Shown: positions 1 to 11,381, numbered from the stretch's first letter. The stretch is 64,000 nt of DNA from Stratiolaelaps scimitus (GCA_019614645.1 JABWDB010000006.1:9936001-10000000); one strand, 5' to 3'. Translations and numbers: made by a program. Notes: generated by a model from the letters alone, not told the origin.

Positions 1-480
1 TGAAATATCTAGTGCTCGTCTGTGATTTGGCATTTGCTTCAGTCCATGCAGTATATCTCAATACGGGTGTTGGAACGTCCCGCAACCGACTATAACAATG
101 CTCCAATTCAATAGTATGATGTAACAAAATATTTAATCTAATTCTACCCCCATTAGACGTATTGGAGCAACCTCAGCCCACTCTTCCCATCCATTCTATA
201 CGTTAATTACTAGTATAATGACGTCTACACAAAATTCACTCAATAACGATATTGGCTCTATGACGAATTAGATCAATAATTGCATAATGCTGACAGCGAC
301 CAACTGAAGAGGCCACAAATGACAACGACAGTCATAATAGAGAAGAGTTGGCAAAGACCACGAGAATGTGAAAAAATTATAATGGCACCATTATAATGCT
401 TAGGTCCGGACACAGTCAAAACAGCCAATAGTGCAAAATAGCGACAACAAGAAGAAATCATCGATGACCTCTGCTAACCC
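1..480. other. Non-coding stretch, no gene seen
   Basis: AT-rich sequence with frequent stops in all frames. I see no repeat or splice-bounded frame worth calling. Confidence 0.5.
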
Positions 481-1400
481 AATCATTAGCGGAGTCGCGG
501 AGGGTGCCACCATGGCAGCCATTGTTTGGCTGGACGTCCGCCGGACGACCCGCTGTTGCCAATTCAGCTTATATTAATTTTCTTCAAAATTAAACATTCG
601 CCTTCCTCGTCACTGCCATTGTCCCAGTCATCGTTGTCGTCATCGCGCTGACTGAGCAACGCGCCGCTGTCGCCGTCGCGCCTAATGCGCGCTTTTTCTT
701 CTAATTTATCAGCGAATATCTATTTGGCCATTGATAGCAGGCCGAGCCACAACAGCACATCGCCACGTTTGGCGCATCATGTTTGTTCGAGCGCAAGATC
801 TGCTGTTGTTGGTATCGATTCAAGGTCGCCCAGGTCTGCACGAGGTCCAAGGTCATGCAAGGTCACTGTCGGCACGAATTTCCTTCGATGCCAGCCATCG
901 GAGGGGGGAATCCACCGATGAGCTGGTCGATCGAGACTCAGCGGCCAGTTGCTCGGGGAGCCGCATGCGTTCTTCCTATCATCGTGTGGCGGTTAGCGAA
1001 CCTGACTGAGTGCCGACAACAGAGACGACAACAACAACAGCCACATTCTGTCGTTACGCTCTTGTTGACTGTTGTGTTTTTTTTGCACACGCGTTCTTTA
1101 GATAGCGCCCGCAGCGAGGACTGCTCAGGAACGTGGTTCAATGCCGCGGGTCCATCTACAGACAGATGCGCACTGTAGTATGGAGTAAGTGGCATCGTTT
1201 ACGCGTCTGAGGACATCTCTGATTCTGACAGCGTCATGAGCCGCTGCTGCGGCGGCGGCGGCGACACCGGTAACGATATCCACCGTTTGCCGTCGTCAAC
1301 GGCCGATCATGCGATCCGGCGACACCATCCACAGTTCCACCGGATAAAGAAGTGCTTTTTGCCCGGTATCAAACCAGAATCACAATCGAATATGTGACTC
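481..1400. other. CpG-rich patch with short open frames, possible 5' region of a gene
   Basis: This block is richer in G+C and CpG than its flanks. It has a Kozak-like start (GCCACCATGG, ATG at 512) opening only 21 codons. A second ATG at 1236 opens 53 codons that begin MSRCCGGGGDTGND and stop at 1395-1397. A GTAAGT donor-like site lies near 1195. Several frames are open on both strands between 685 and 1195, which is expected in GC-rich sequence. It could be a promoter or 5' exon region of an arthropod gene. The reading frame cannot be chosen from the sequence alone. Confidence 0.25.
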
Positions 1401-2413
1401 GCCTCCCTCTGGCGAATAGCCGATAGCGATATTATGTCCCTTCAATCCGGCTTATCAGAAACACGGACCGGAGATAAGGCCAGCACAACTATCAGCGTGA
1501 GCGAGCGCTGGCGGAAGAAATCGGCTCAATTCAGCATCACTGCTTGCCTGCCTGCCCCCGTGCGAAACATTTCAACTTCGACATTTTAGAGAGGAGTATT
1601 CCTGTTTCTGCAACAACAGCGAACAGGTCACACATGCCCGTAACAAAGGAAGTCAATAATAAATAATGGCAAGAAGCAATATCTACTCAAATGCAATGTG
1701 TGACGCCGCACGCCTGAAATATCGTTTGTCACTTTTTGTTCTCGACCTCTCGTCATCTATACCCGAGGCATCCCCAACAATTCGCCGACATCTGGAAATT
1801 GTGGAATTTCAATGGCCTTCAATGGTATCCATTCGGAGGGCTTCATCCAGGCTTTTCCGTTTTTAATTCACGGGACTGGAAAATGACAATGCATAGACGC
1901 AATTACGTGTATGGCGTTCGTCATATGAGGTCCCCTCTGACGAGAGTAATCGTTACTATCACCACAGTCAGTGGAGCAGTGGATTTATTAAAGAAGAACA
2001 GCGATAATTTCTCTTCTTCCTGCCTGTTTTTTATCTGAACGACCGATCAATTCCATGAACCGGAGCCTGTATGGGTTGCTAGTCTCAAGAATGAGAAATC
2101 CACAATTCCATTTCTTCGACACGCCTAGTATATTGAGTTCTCATATCGAGTGAATGCCGATCTTCCTTTCAAGCCATTCATTTCACTAACAGCGACCACT
2201 CGTTTATATTACAGCTTATAGGGTTGATAGTTTGAGTCCATTTACGACAAACTAACACATGGCCAGCTGCTCCAGTTTGTCCACAAAACCTATTCTTCCT
2301 CGAGAAAGACGCTCTGTGACGAATGGTCGTCCGCTAACTGAATGCTATAATGGGAAACGCCTGACCCATTGATGAGAAAACATTGAAACTCAAACATTAT
2401 GGTCGCAATACCC

Positions 2414-2444
<31 letters not shown>
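2414..2444. repeat. (AT)n microsatellite
   Basis: An alternating AT tract of about 31 nt with one AA interruption near 2421. Confidence 0.9.
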
Positions 2445-2601
2445 GTACAGAAGGCTGTCTGTTATTATCGACAAGACGGCTCTCCGTCATCCGTCGATAG
2501 AAGAGCATTTGGCGAAAATGTATCTGACCATGTGGGCCCACCAGTGACAAGGGAATTCCACGGGCACACGGTATGCTCAGCTTACACACTCAAACATGCA
2601 T

Positions 2602-2627
2602 TATAATAATAATAATAATCATAATAA
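2602..2627. repeat. (ATA)n microsatellite, imperfect
   Basis: ATA/AAT trinucleotide units with one C interruption. Confidence 0.8.
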
Positions 2628-2891
2628 CGTTTATCGTTTCAAGGTAGTAAGATTGGCACGCCGGCTAGAGCGGGCCACTGTGGCCTGTACCCCTATAGTC
2701 TTGTAGCGGATGATCAGACCGTGTGAGCAATCCAGTAGCGTGGCCATCGGTGTCCTTTTGCTGGATGCGTCCGTCCCACCAAGGGCTCACCTCGCCACCA
2801 GGGTCTACGAAGATTGCTCAAATATCTTTATTTGCGTATGGCCATTTGTCATCGTTCATCTATCGCCGCCGCTGCCGCTTAAGGCTCATTA

Positions 2892-2924
2892 TCTCTCTCT
2901 CTCTCTCTCTCTCTTTCTTTCTTT
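2892..2924. repeat. (CT)n followed by (CTTT)n microsatellite
   Basis: CT repeats pass directly into three CTTT units. This is a compound polypyrimidine tract on the plus strand. Confidence 0.9.
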
Positions 2925-3311
2925 GTTCGGAGCGACGTGATCTTTATTTTTTTTTTGTTTTTGGGATTTGCGGGCCGACGGGCGACAATTTCACTAAATC
3001 GAATTCACTTTCACTTCGCGAAGCGAGAGCTCATTACAGGCCAGCACCGTGCCGGCCTGCGACGACACAACATCGCACAAAACACACACAGAGACATTCA
3101 TACATATCATAGACAGACGATGTTCTGTATGTGTTTGGCTTGTAACACAATAGCGCCGATGTTCAAGAACATCTGTTATTGAAATGACCCGACTGAAGGA
3201 GAACTACTAGAACGTGTGCTGAATCGAAGCGGCTGATTGGTGATGCTGCTGCTGTCTTCCGGGAGGGTACATGTTCAACCGCAGCATGCTCTAACATTTC
3301 GAGTTTCATTG

Positions 3312-3337
3312 ATATATACATATATATATATATATAT
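3312..3337. repeat. (AT)n microsatellite
   Basis: A TA tract with one AC interruption. Confidence 0.85.
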
Positions 3338-4060
3338 GGCCTTATAATTTTCAGAATGCCTCTGAGTTATGTAGGGTACACCAAAATAAACATGAAGCGC
3401 TTCAATTGAGTATCGCCGCTTGGCCCCCGTGTGTTATTATTATATTAGAAAGGTCAAAGTCAACGTGTTTTCGAATGGCTTCTCATCCCTGCCAATCAGT
3501 CAAAAGCTATTCGTCAAGATAAATGATAATGGCCAACCTATTGTACTTAGCCAGTTAGACTAATAGGTCAGTTGATTGTCGCCCGTGTGTGTGTACGATT
3601 CGGCATACGACGAAAGTCAAGGCATAACGCCATGACCAAATTGCTTTTTTACACCAAACCGTCCTATCATCGTCATCATTATACAGCTGATCGATGCAAA
3701 TCATCGGGCCCCCCGTAGTGCACCGGCTGGCCGTAATCCCAGCCGTATTCCCGAGCACTGCTAGCATCCGACCTTAGCTTGAGTGCGAATGATCCCAGCC
3801 AATCGGAATGGTTCACAATTCAATTGATAACGATTGATACGTCTGTGCAAAATGGCGCAATCTACACAGTACATCGACTGTAGCGACTTAGCACTCCTGC
3901 GTACAGGCTCTTAGCCACGATGGTGAGGAGGGATGCAGCGTGCGGCGATGTGGCGCCAATGAACAAGTGAATGATCAGTGGAGCAAGAGGAGATGCTGAT
4001 AGGGACAGTGATGATAACGATAACGATAATGATCAATGACGAAGAACAGGGCCGAAGGAG

Positions 4061-4291
4061 ATGAGGCCAATGACGATGAAGAAGATAGCTGCCTCCTTTT
4101 CTTCTTTTTCTGCTGCTGCTGTTGTTATTGTTGCTGCCTCTGCTGTATCTTCTTCCAGTGTTCAAACGCCACTGAAGCTACAAGACGTCGGTGGTTCTCG
4201 CGTCATCGCCGATGCAAAGGGGAAGGTTATGTCAACAGCAGAGACAAGCACAGAGGCGGCGGTGTCGACGGCGGGGGCAGCCGCGTTTTAG
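4061..4291 (+). CDS. Hypothetical 76-residue ORF with a signal-peptide-like N-terminus
   Basis: Complete ATG-to-TAG frame. The N-terminus reads MRPMTMKKIAAS, giving lysines followed by an Ala/Ser/Val stretch (about residues 10-28). An AxA-type cleavage pattern (AASA before VSSSS) comes next, then a small, mildly acidic tail rich in Ala, Thr and Ser ending STAGAAAF. This is what a secreted short peptide would look like. The caution is strong: the hydrophobic part is encoded by GCT/GTT/TCT runs that belong to a simple-sequence tract (CTGCTG, TTCTTC), so the composition may come from slippage repeats rather than selection. No family was recognised. The plus-strand ORF 4036-4464 overlaps it in another frame and looks less protein-like. 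Confidence 0.22.
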   Translation: MRPMTMKKIAASFSSFSAAAVVIVAASAVSSSSVQTPLKLQDVGGSRVIADAKGKVMSTAETSTEAAVSTAGAAAF

Positions 4292-4324
4292 CAAGAAAAT
4301 CGTTCAGGCAAATGAAGGGAGCCC

Positions 4325-4353
4325 GGCGGCGGCGGTGGTGGTGGTTGTGGTGG
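4325..4353. repeat. (GGC)n/(GGT)n low-complexity tract
   Basis: GGC units grade into GGT units. This purine-rich G-run stretch could form a quadruplex. Confidence 0.7.
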
Positions 4354-4866
4354 CATTGCCGATGCTGGGGTCAGTACCGCGACCAGGCAGAAATAGCAAA
4401 AGCGTCTCATAGAAAGCCGGCTCGAACAGCCCCGCTGACGATGGTTTCGGAGCGGGCAAAGTAGACGGCATTCTTGCAGGATTGCAACAGGTAGAAATGG
4501 GTGGCTCCCCGTCGCTGTGTATGCTGGAAAACGGAGGAGCCGGTCAATTCAATAGGTTGCCGTTGTTGACAACGGTCGACAACGGCTATTCTCTGGTCCC
4601 CAGACCCCCAAACGGGGGATGTCGGGAGTCGATAGCAGGACGCCTTGTCGCCGCCTTCTGCCGCTGCCCTGGAGCTGTTCGTTCTGCTGCCGGCTACCGC
4701 TCTTGTGCTATTATCTGGGCGATGGCAGTGAGACGAATGGCAAAGGAGAAAGGGCGAACCGAAAATGACAACAAAAAATCAACGCTATCGCGTATACACA
4801 AGTTCGCTATTGTGCAGATTTGAGCTTGAGCATCACCATTAGGGCTGGAAGCCGCAGCAGCGACAG

Positions 4867-4886
4867 TTGCTGCTGCTGCTGCTGCA
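4867..4886. repeat. (CTG)n microsatellite
   Basis: Six CTG units, with a CAG end. Confidence 0.85.
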
Positions 4887-5006
4887 GATAGAACAACAAC
4901 AGGGACAACGATACATTATGTCATTGAATGTATGGTCATTGGGTGATGGATGATGAGGTATCTCAAAGGCCATCTTGGACAGTTGCACGGTGGTGTACAA
5001 CAATTT

Positions 5007-5009
<3 letters not shown>

Positions 5010-5064
<55 letters not shown>
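5010..5064. repeat. Long perfect (AT)n microsatellite
   Basis: About 55 nt of uninterrupted AT, the longest perfect simple repeat in the window. It creates spurious IYIYIY open frames on both strands. Confidence 0.95.
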
Positions 5065-5066
<2 letters not shown>

Positions 5067-5270
5067 GCAAGTGTACCACTCAGTGGAGTCAATAGACGGA
5101 CACATAAATAAGTACGAACTCGTGTCAGCTCATAGACATAGATATAGTAATACCTTTACGGCAAAATTGGAAGCAGCACACAACGGAAGAGGAGAACTCT
5201 TCGGAACGAATTTCGTTTTAATAAGAATTCCCCTCTTCAGGATACGTCTTTATATATATATACATATATG

Positions 5271-5333
5271 TTTATGGTTCCACAGACGCCCCGTGGATCG
5301 TCTATATGGCTCTACAGACGCCCCGCAGATGAC
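5271..5333 (+). repeat. Imperfect tandem duplication, unit of about 31 bp
   Basis: Two adjacent copies share ATGGTTCCACAGACGCCCC versus ATGGCTCTACAGACGCCCC and then diverge (GTGGATCGTC versus GCAGATGACA). This is a short local tandem duplication and no function is implied. Confidence 0.6.
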
Positions 5334-5933
5334 AAAGACAGGTTGTTATCGAACAATGTGTTTTTGACAGCATACGTGTACAATGGAGTACAGGGTGTCC
5401 CGTTCAGATTTCGATTTCCGCAACAGCGAAATGTTACGATGCGTCAATCCGTTGCCTGCCGCTAAAACTACGAGAACTGATAAGTCAATCATCGAGACAA
5501 CTTTCACAACATTCACCAGGCTGGGTCCGTAGTACAAACTATTGGTGCATCCATATATTTGCAGTTCGTCAACGTTCCCGCTCAAGAGTCTCGGAAGTAT
5601 TTGACGATCCGGTCATTTGCAATATCTCCTTTCTACCAAGTGAGAACATACGCGGATACGATACACTGCTATGAGCAAAAACATAATAGATTTTATGAAG
5701 AATTCATAAATGTACATATTCACTGTATAGTTGAAATGAACAACAGAGTCGGAGTCAGTGTGCATTGGATGGCAGATGACCCAACGGATGTCACAACACT
5801 CTTAGCAGCAGTAGCAGCAGCAGCAGTTAATAGCAAGTGACTGCTGGAAGCACAAAGTCGCACGCTGAATATCACTGCCTGGGATCAGTTACTTTCATAA
5901 TGGGGTTGGGTACCCGAGGGTGGCTACAGGACT

Positions 5934-5955
5934 TATATATATATATATATATATA
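5934..5955. repeat. (AT)n microsatellite
   Basis: An alternating AT tract of about 22 nt. Confidence 0.9.
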
Positions 5956-6989
5956 CGCGTTTGTGTTTTGCAGTGTTATTAGAGCTTTTTGTCGAGTTAT
6001 TGTACCGGGGGGCGGTAAATGCAACCCGCTATCAGCGCTGGTGTCAAGGTGAGCTTGAAGACGACCTCAGGGAGACATGGTAGACCTTCCCGAAAAATGA
6101 CGATGTTCGGACCATCGGACCCAGCTGGAGCAGCAATCACAGCAGCACTATATATTCATTGCGACTTAGTATTACAACGTGTTTTTTTCTACAAAAGGTT
6201 CGTCATTCAGCGCAACAATGATACGGTTTGACAGTCAGTGCTCCGGCTGCGGCAAATTCTTCGTCTCGAAGAACTCTACTCGATTAACACTCTATCAAGC
6301 GATTGCATGTCAGCATACAGCTAGTTGATGAGTCTGCGACATACGCGAGTGTTAATGAGTAACATCAGTCATGGACCCACTAATTTCTCCTGGTCTGAGC
6401 GGAGAGTGTCGCGCACCGGTGACAAATTTTCTCGAGTTCGAGTTCGTCTTGCTTTTAGTCCATGACCGATGCTCATTTCGTTCTGGCGAAGCGGCAGTAG
6501 CAGCATTAACTCGCTGTATACGTCACAGATCGATGGATAGACTCATGATCTGAATGCCGAAAGAATGGTGATCAGAGGCAGATCTTCAGAGGGAATGTTC
6601 AGGAAAATTAATGCCACACCCTTAGCTGACCGTATTGGCTATGTGCACTTGTCCGTGACAAAATGAGAGACGACACGACATACACCTTACATAAACACAA
6701 TAACAACGGAGCGGAAGCCGAGAGAGCCGAGCTTCGCTCCCGAGACAACAGCAAGCGCGGATCGAAGGGAAATGACGTCATACGGCACAACTTAATTAGT
6801 TAGCGCACCGTTAGCCGTGCGATTGGGGCTCAACAATCTTCTCCTTCTACGACACGCAGAGATAATCGAATCTGAACAACGGACGTGAACGGCCACCTCG
6901 ACACCGGAACATCGCTGTGATGGTGTTATGGCGAGAGTACGCGCACAAATCCATATTTCCAGTGCGTTGTGCTCAGTGAATTATGGGTA

Positions 6990-8570
6990 AGACCTCGTAT
7001 ACGTTTAGAGAAAAATTTATCAAGTAAAAGCTGAGCGACTTCAAACTGAGGAGGAACACCTACTTATCACAGCAAGTATTGGTTTTTAAGGTGCAAAATT
7101 GCTCACAGCTAGATCAGTATGAGCATGATAATATTGATTGATGAGAGATCGAGAGAGGTAACACTGAAGGATAGTGTGCATCAGGCAGAAACAATGTATG
7201 TTTTTTTTTATGATGGTCGACGCCCCGTCAGCTCTGACCAGTACAACTGAATCAGGGCAATAATCATATTTATCATGATAATACGCCACAGACCACAATT
7301 TATCAGCCAAAATATAATAACACTCTCACCTTTCTCGGTACTAATGCTAGCAACACATGCAGTTGTCGTTATTATCATTATTACGCAGCGGCGTATTATC
7401 ATGATAAATATGATTATTGCCCTGATTCCTGACCAGAACCAGCACTGATGTTCTCAATTCTCATCATCTATTTTTGTTGTTAATTCATCCCATTTCAATG
7501 AATAGTAACACGCTGAGAAGTCTATAGCCACGAGTCTGTTGATCTTTAGTCATCATCAAGACCTAAATGCACGAGGCGGGCCGTACGTGAAAAGATGCTT
7601 AAATTGTTCTCCTGTATCCGCTTAAGATTACAGCGAGCGATAACCTCTGCCGACATGGCATAACATTCGGATCGGGCTAATGCAATGTAGCTGATATCCA
7701 CGAGCATTCTTCAACGGCTTTAGTAGGCTTCAGTTACTTTTGTCAATTCTCTTTGTTACTTGACATTCTGATTGATGCCCAAATACATAGAATATATAAT
7801 GCATACTGATACCAAAACAGGTACAACGGTCCTATTCGGCCACGTTGCTGGAGTCTTAACACCTAGCTTTCATCAGACATAACAGTGTAATATTAAGTTT
7901 CTTTTAATATGACAAGTAGGCGATACTTAGTATATCTATTAATGCATAAGGATCCAGCGATGAAATCACAGAATGGTGGAACGAGAAGTATAAATGAAAA
8001 GATTTGGATTCATCGTCTTCCGGACATGTCGTTCTACCTCGACCATCACCTGGAGGCGATTTAAAGTAAATGTGTGTGCCAACTTATATACCCAGAGAGT
8101 ACTCTAGGGCAAACATTTGAGGTAGACAGATTTTGCAGTATATTTTATAGGACACTCATAAGAAAACGAACTCGAATGGGTGACGAATACGGCGTCAATA
8201 ATAGGCTAGTATGCTAGTTCTCACCAATGCATGCGCTTATCTATCCATCTGCACAGATCCGGTCATAGTAACTCGTCCTAAACAACGATCATATACTAAC
8301 TACCTGCGATTTGTTTCAGATCAACGGCGCGTATTCCCTTTGAACGTCTACCTTCGGATGCGAGCACATTACAAAGCCCTAGGATATCCTATGTCTTAAA
8401 TGCTACACTAATCATTCAGGGGAGTCATAATACATAATTCCAATCATTTGCGGAGAACTCACAGAGGGGGTGGGCTCGAAGAGACGTACATGCTCACATC
8501 GACAGGCGGACGTACGCACACAATGAGTGAGGCCGTAATCTACTTATAGGCTATAACTGCTAGTCAATAA
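6990..8570. other. No gene seen apart from the fold-back element
   Basis: AT-rich sequence. Short ORFs overlapping 7086-7402 lie within or beside the inverted repeat and are shadows of it. Confidence 0.45.
7242..7428. mobile_element. Fold-back (MITE-like) element with perfect 39-bp inverted arms
   Basis: The left arm, 7249-7287 (begins GAATCAGGGCAATAATC), is the exact reverse complement of the right arm, 7390-7428. There are no mismatches over 39 bp, and the spacer is 102 bp and AT-rich. The 8-bp word CTGACCAG occurs at 7234-7241 and again at 7429-7436. It directly abuts the right arm and is separated from the left arm by 7 nt, so it may be a target-site duplication. An 8-bp duplication would fit a hAT-type non-autonomous element. 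Each arm also contains a small internal palindrome, TTATCATGATAA. No transposase is encoded. The arm identity is seen directly; the transposon class is inference. It could instead be a recent inverted duplication. Confidence 0.6.
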
Positions 8571-8820
8571 AGCACATGCACGTCTGTGTCGTAATTATGC
8601 CACGGGCGATGTTAAGTGAGGTCTGTTGCGTGGGTTGTACTCACAAGTCTCATGGCTGCGGCAGGCGGGCTGCGACCGCGATATCGCAGACCTGCACAAA
8701 CTCTGTTGTAGTAATCCACGCCTCTGAATATGATCCTCGGGGCAGTGATTTTAATCCTTGTGATTCTTGGGCCACACAGTTCGCTCTCTGTCTCTCGACG
8801 TCTCACTGGGGTGGTTCAGA

Positions 8821-8831
8821 TCAGTTCAGTT
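8821..8831 (+). promoter_or_regulatory. Possible Inr-type transcription start
   Basis: Two overlapping TCAGTT motifs (arthropod initiator consensus TCAGTY) lie just upstream of the hairpin cluster at 8937-9181. I saw no TATA box or clear DPE at the expected offset. The motif is short and occurs by chance. Confidence 0.2.
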
Positions 8832-8936
8832 CGTTCCTTGCTTGGCCGTACTGTTTTGTTCGGTGTCACTCGTAGATACGATATAGCTTTGAACATATCC
8901 CAGGGAGGGAGGGTGAGACGGGTTTTGGGGGTTGCT

Positions 8937-9181
8937 CCCCGCAACTACTGCGGGGGCTGATGATTCCTCAGGTGTCCAGTGGAGGACACCCAGGCTGGCA
9001 CGCACACAAGCACCTTGTTCTTCAAGGCGCCCAATGAAGTTGGGCGGGGGGGTGAATTTTGTTAAGACGTCTAAGTCGCGTGGCCTGATGGCTCGCTGAC
9101 TACCGCGGCCCTCCGTACGCCCCCGTTATATAGAGGAGAAACGTGGGGTCTACGGTTGTACCAACCAGCAAGGGTGGTTGG
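8937..9181 (+). ncRNA. Cluster of five short perfect stem-loops (structured RNA or structured 5' leader)
   Basis: Four hairpins lie nearly end to end. They are CCCCGCA/TGCGGGG (8937-8955, 5-nt loop), GGTGTCC/GGACACC (8971-8990, 6-nt loop), CCTTG/CAAGG (9013-9027, extended by GC/GC past one mismatch) and CGCCCAA/TTGGGCG (9028-9046, 5-nt loop). A fifth, CCAACCA/TGGTTGG, lies at 9161-9181 with a 7-nt loop. All stems are perfect or nearly so, with loops of 5-7 nt, and four of the five fall within 110 nt. It resembles no snRNA or snoRNA I recognise. It may be a structured leader of the downstream ATG at 9237, a retroelement untranslated region, or an independent RNA. Confidence 0.45.
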
Positions 9182-9236
9182 ATGCATCCGGCGAGACGCA
9201 CCGTCACCACCAGCAAGCCCAGTGGTAAGGGCAAAT

Positions 9237-9272
9237 ATGGCGGAGGGCATACAGGTGGAAGAAAACCGGGAG
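9237..9272 (+). CDS. Candidate first coding exon (12 codons) ending at a consensus donor
   Basis: AAATATGG gives a favourable start context. The frame reads MAEGIQVEENRE and then meets GAG|GTGAGT, a consensus 5' splice site at 9273-9278, in phase 0. Read through without splicing, the frame continues to a TAG at 9345 (36 codons in all). Together with the Inr-like motif at 8821-8831 and the hairpin cluster between, this could be a first exon with a structured leader. Alternatively it is the start of a degraded retroelement ORF. No downstream exon was identified. Confidence 0.3.
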
Positions 9273-9401
9273 GTGAGTTTGGGGGCAGAAAGTCTGAAAT
9301 CTGAAGAAAATGAAAGAACCCATCCGATTGACGCACACACCAGATAGGCAGGCCAATGTTTCTTCTGCAACCACCAAATGAAGACGATGCTGTGTGTAAG
9401 C

Positions 9402-9421
9402 GTGTGTGTGTGTGTGTGTGT
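9402..9421. repeat. (GT)n microsatellite
   Basis: About 20 nt of GT. On the minus strand it gives a spurious HTHTHT frame. Confidence 0.9.
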
Positions 9422-9724
9422 CACCAGATCAACGAGAAGCCAGCCAGCGCGAAGAGGAGTTTATTTTTCTATCTATGCTTGCTGCATTATCCGACACGGT
9501 GGTGTCTAGCTGCTGTCCATCGCTGCGTATGCGTGTTCGTCGGCGTCGGGGGTCTCGTCTTGCGAGGAGGAGGACTGTGAAACATAACGCCCCTCAATCC
9601 CGTTCAGATGAGGGCATCCCGTCCCGGCTGCTGTATCGTCTCCGCTGACGCTGCTGCTTCAGTGGTGGCACCGCCGTAGCGCAATGGAGTTGTGTTTCGT
9701 TGTCTGTCCCCAGTAGCATAAGTA

Positions 9725-9745
9725 GTAGCAGCAGCAGCAGCACCA
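9725..9745. repeat. (AGC)n microsatellite
   Basis: AGT/AGC units, part of a CAG/CAA-rich zone that extends to about 10.1 kb. Confidence 0.8.
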
Positions 9746-10034
9746 GCTTCACCCAGCGCTAGAACGAAGTCATCGCAGGGCATACACCACGGGAATGATC
9801 CTGCAGGAGCACAACGAGACGGCGAGGATTGTACCGGCTAGCAAGCAGCAGCAGCAGCAACTACCATAGCACCATCTTACTACAGCAGCACGTTCGTCTG
9901 CTGTGACCAGATCCCCCCCCCTTCATCCAAACGGCAAAAAGAGCTTCAGAGCCAAAGGTCGCTACGATGCACCTTCCCGTTGCGGGTGCACACACAGAGC
10001 GCGGTAGCTGGCCGAGACAACAAATGCCACTCAC

Positions 10035-10142
10035 CACGGCAACAATAGCGGCGATACTAAACAACGACAATAATAACAGCAACCAGCAAACGAGTGACGA
10101 CAGCAACGGTCGGAGCAACGACAGCAGCTGTAGACTGTTCAT
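10035..10142 (-). CDS. Candidate first coding exon encoding a signal peptide or membrane anchor
   Basis: On the minus strand an ATG at 10142 opens exactly 36 codons before a strong donor, GTG|GTGAGTGG (donor at 10034-10029), in phase 0. The peptide starts MNSLQLLSLLRPLLSS, continues into a strongly hydrophobic core (VCWLLLLLSLFS) and ends IAAIVAV. A signal-peptide exon ending in a phase-0 donor is common in secreted and receptor genes. The caution is that the plus strand here is CAA/CAG/AAC-rich, and such repeats read as leucine-rich on the minus strand. The plus strand also has an Asn/Gln-rich open frame at 9967-10212. No downstream exon was identified. Confidence 0.33.
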
Positions 10143-11333
10143 GATAGCGGTTAGCCTGGCGGTGTATACGCATTCGACGAATTCGAGCCTCGAGAGCTGG
10201 TTAAACACATGAATGAAAGAAACAGAACGCCACAAATGCTATATGAGTAATTATCATAGAAAGGCATTTGTTGTTAGCCCTTGTAAGGGCTTGATGAGTA
10301 ATCGTGGATCTGGTAGTAATCGTATATCTGGCGATGATATCTGCCATCTCTGGGTATTAGTCTGTCTGTTCTTGGTTTTATCTCACCTTTCATTCACAGG
10401 TAGACGAAGTGGAGTGGTAAACCTGTACGAGGTATATTGAATAATTGATAATAATAATAATCCATAATGAACGATGCGCTAAGCAGATCTGCCTCAAATA
10501 AATTCGACTTGTCAGCGCTTACTTGTATTATAGCGCCGTCCATAGGGGCAAGCAGCCGATCGAGACAGTCTAGCGAACGGGAACCCGTTGAAGCATGTAA
10601 TTTTCTATTTGTTTAGAGAGTAGACCGCTTGCATTATGCTCTATATACATATGTACGGTGGACAGGAGCAAATGTGGAATAATATATTTAGCTGGAACTG
10701 GCTTTAGGGCTTAGGTACGAGACGGTAATTTATGATAACATTAAGTCGCTTCGGATTGCAGCTGCCATTTTCCGATCAAAACGACGATTCGTGCACAACT
10801 ACCAGCCGTGCAAACTGAAGTAAACGAACGCTACATTTTCACATTTACTCTACAGTCGCGTAACCGCATCGACGTGATTAAGCAAAGACCGTGACCTCTA
10901 GTTACAAATTCAAACAAGCTTGCCCAGCTATAGTCGTGCTAACGCTTACAAACACAAATGGTACCGTTTCTGGAACGGAAAATGGTTGGCGTAAGGAATT
11001 TCCCTACGAGGGCATAGCATCGCCAATTGTGTTTGTATTTAGTATAGAAAATATGTGCGCTTCAGTTTGTGTGACTGTGAAAAGTTGGCTAAGATGCAGT
11101 GTGCAATGTTTCTCTAAGCAGTTCGACCCCCTGAGCGAAGGGCTCCAATGTTCTCTCGCGACGTCCGTACCCGCCTTGGGAGAAAAATGGCCGTCGAGGG
11201 ACCCAGTTGTCTATGGACTCTATCTCGTGCAAGGATTGCCAAAAAGAAAGTATCTCAATTTTTAGATCTCTCAGCCGAACCGTTCACAGTAAGAGATGGT
11301 GGCTTGATGTACACGCACCATACACGTAATACA

Positions 11334-11339
11334 TTTATT
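11334..11339 (-). terminator. AATAAA poly(A) signal (minus strand)
   Basis: The plus-strand TTTATT reads AATAAA on the minus strand, about 43 nt beyond the stop codon of the 11382-11846 ORF. That is a normal distance for a short 3' untranslated region. Confidence 0.3.
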
Positions 11340-11381
11340 TCTCATTCTAAGAAAGCGCATCGACTGGTTCGCTTGAAACCT

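Larger units (their letters stand above)
1400..4000. other. Non-coding stretch with microsatellites
   Basis: It contains AT, ATA, CT and CTTT simple repeats, listed separately. No splice-bounded open frame stood out. Confidence 0.4.

Noticed and set aside
682..1195. Four overlapping ORFs on both strands
   Set aside because: They lie in a CpG-rich patch where every frame is open. None has a consistent boundary, so no CDS was called.
4839..5367. Frames of 88 and 130 codons around the AT repeat
   Set aside because: Both depend on the 55-nt AT tract, which reads as Tyr-Ile on either strand.
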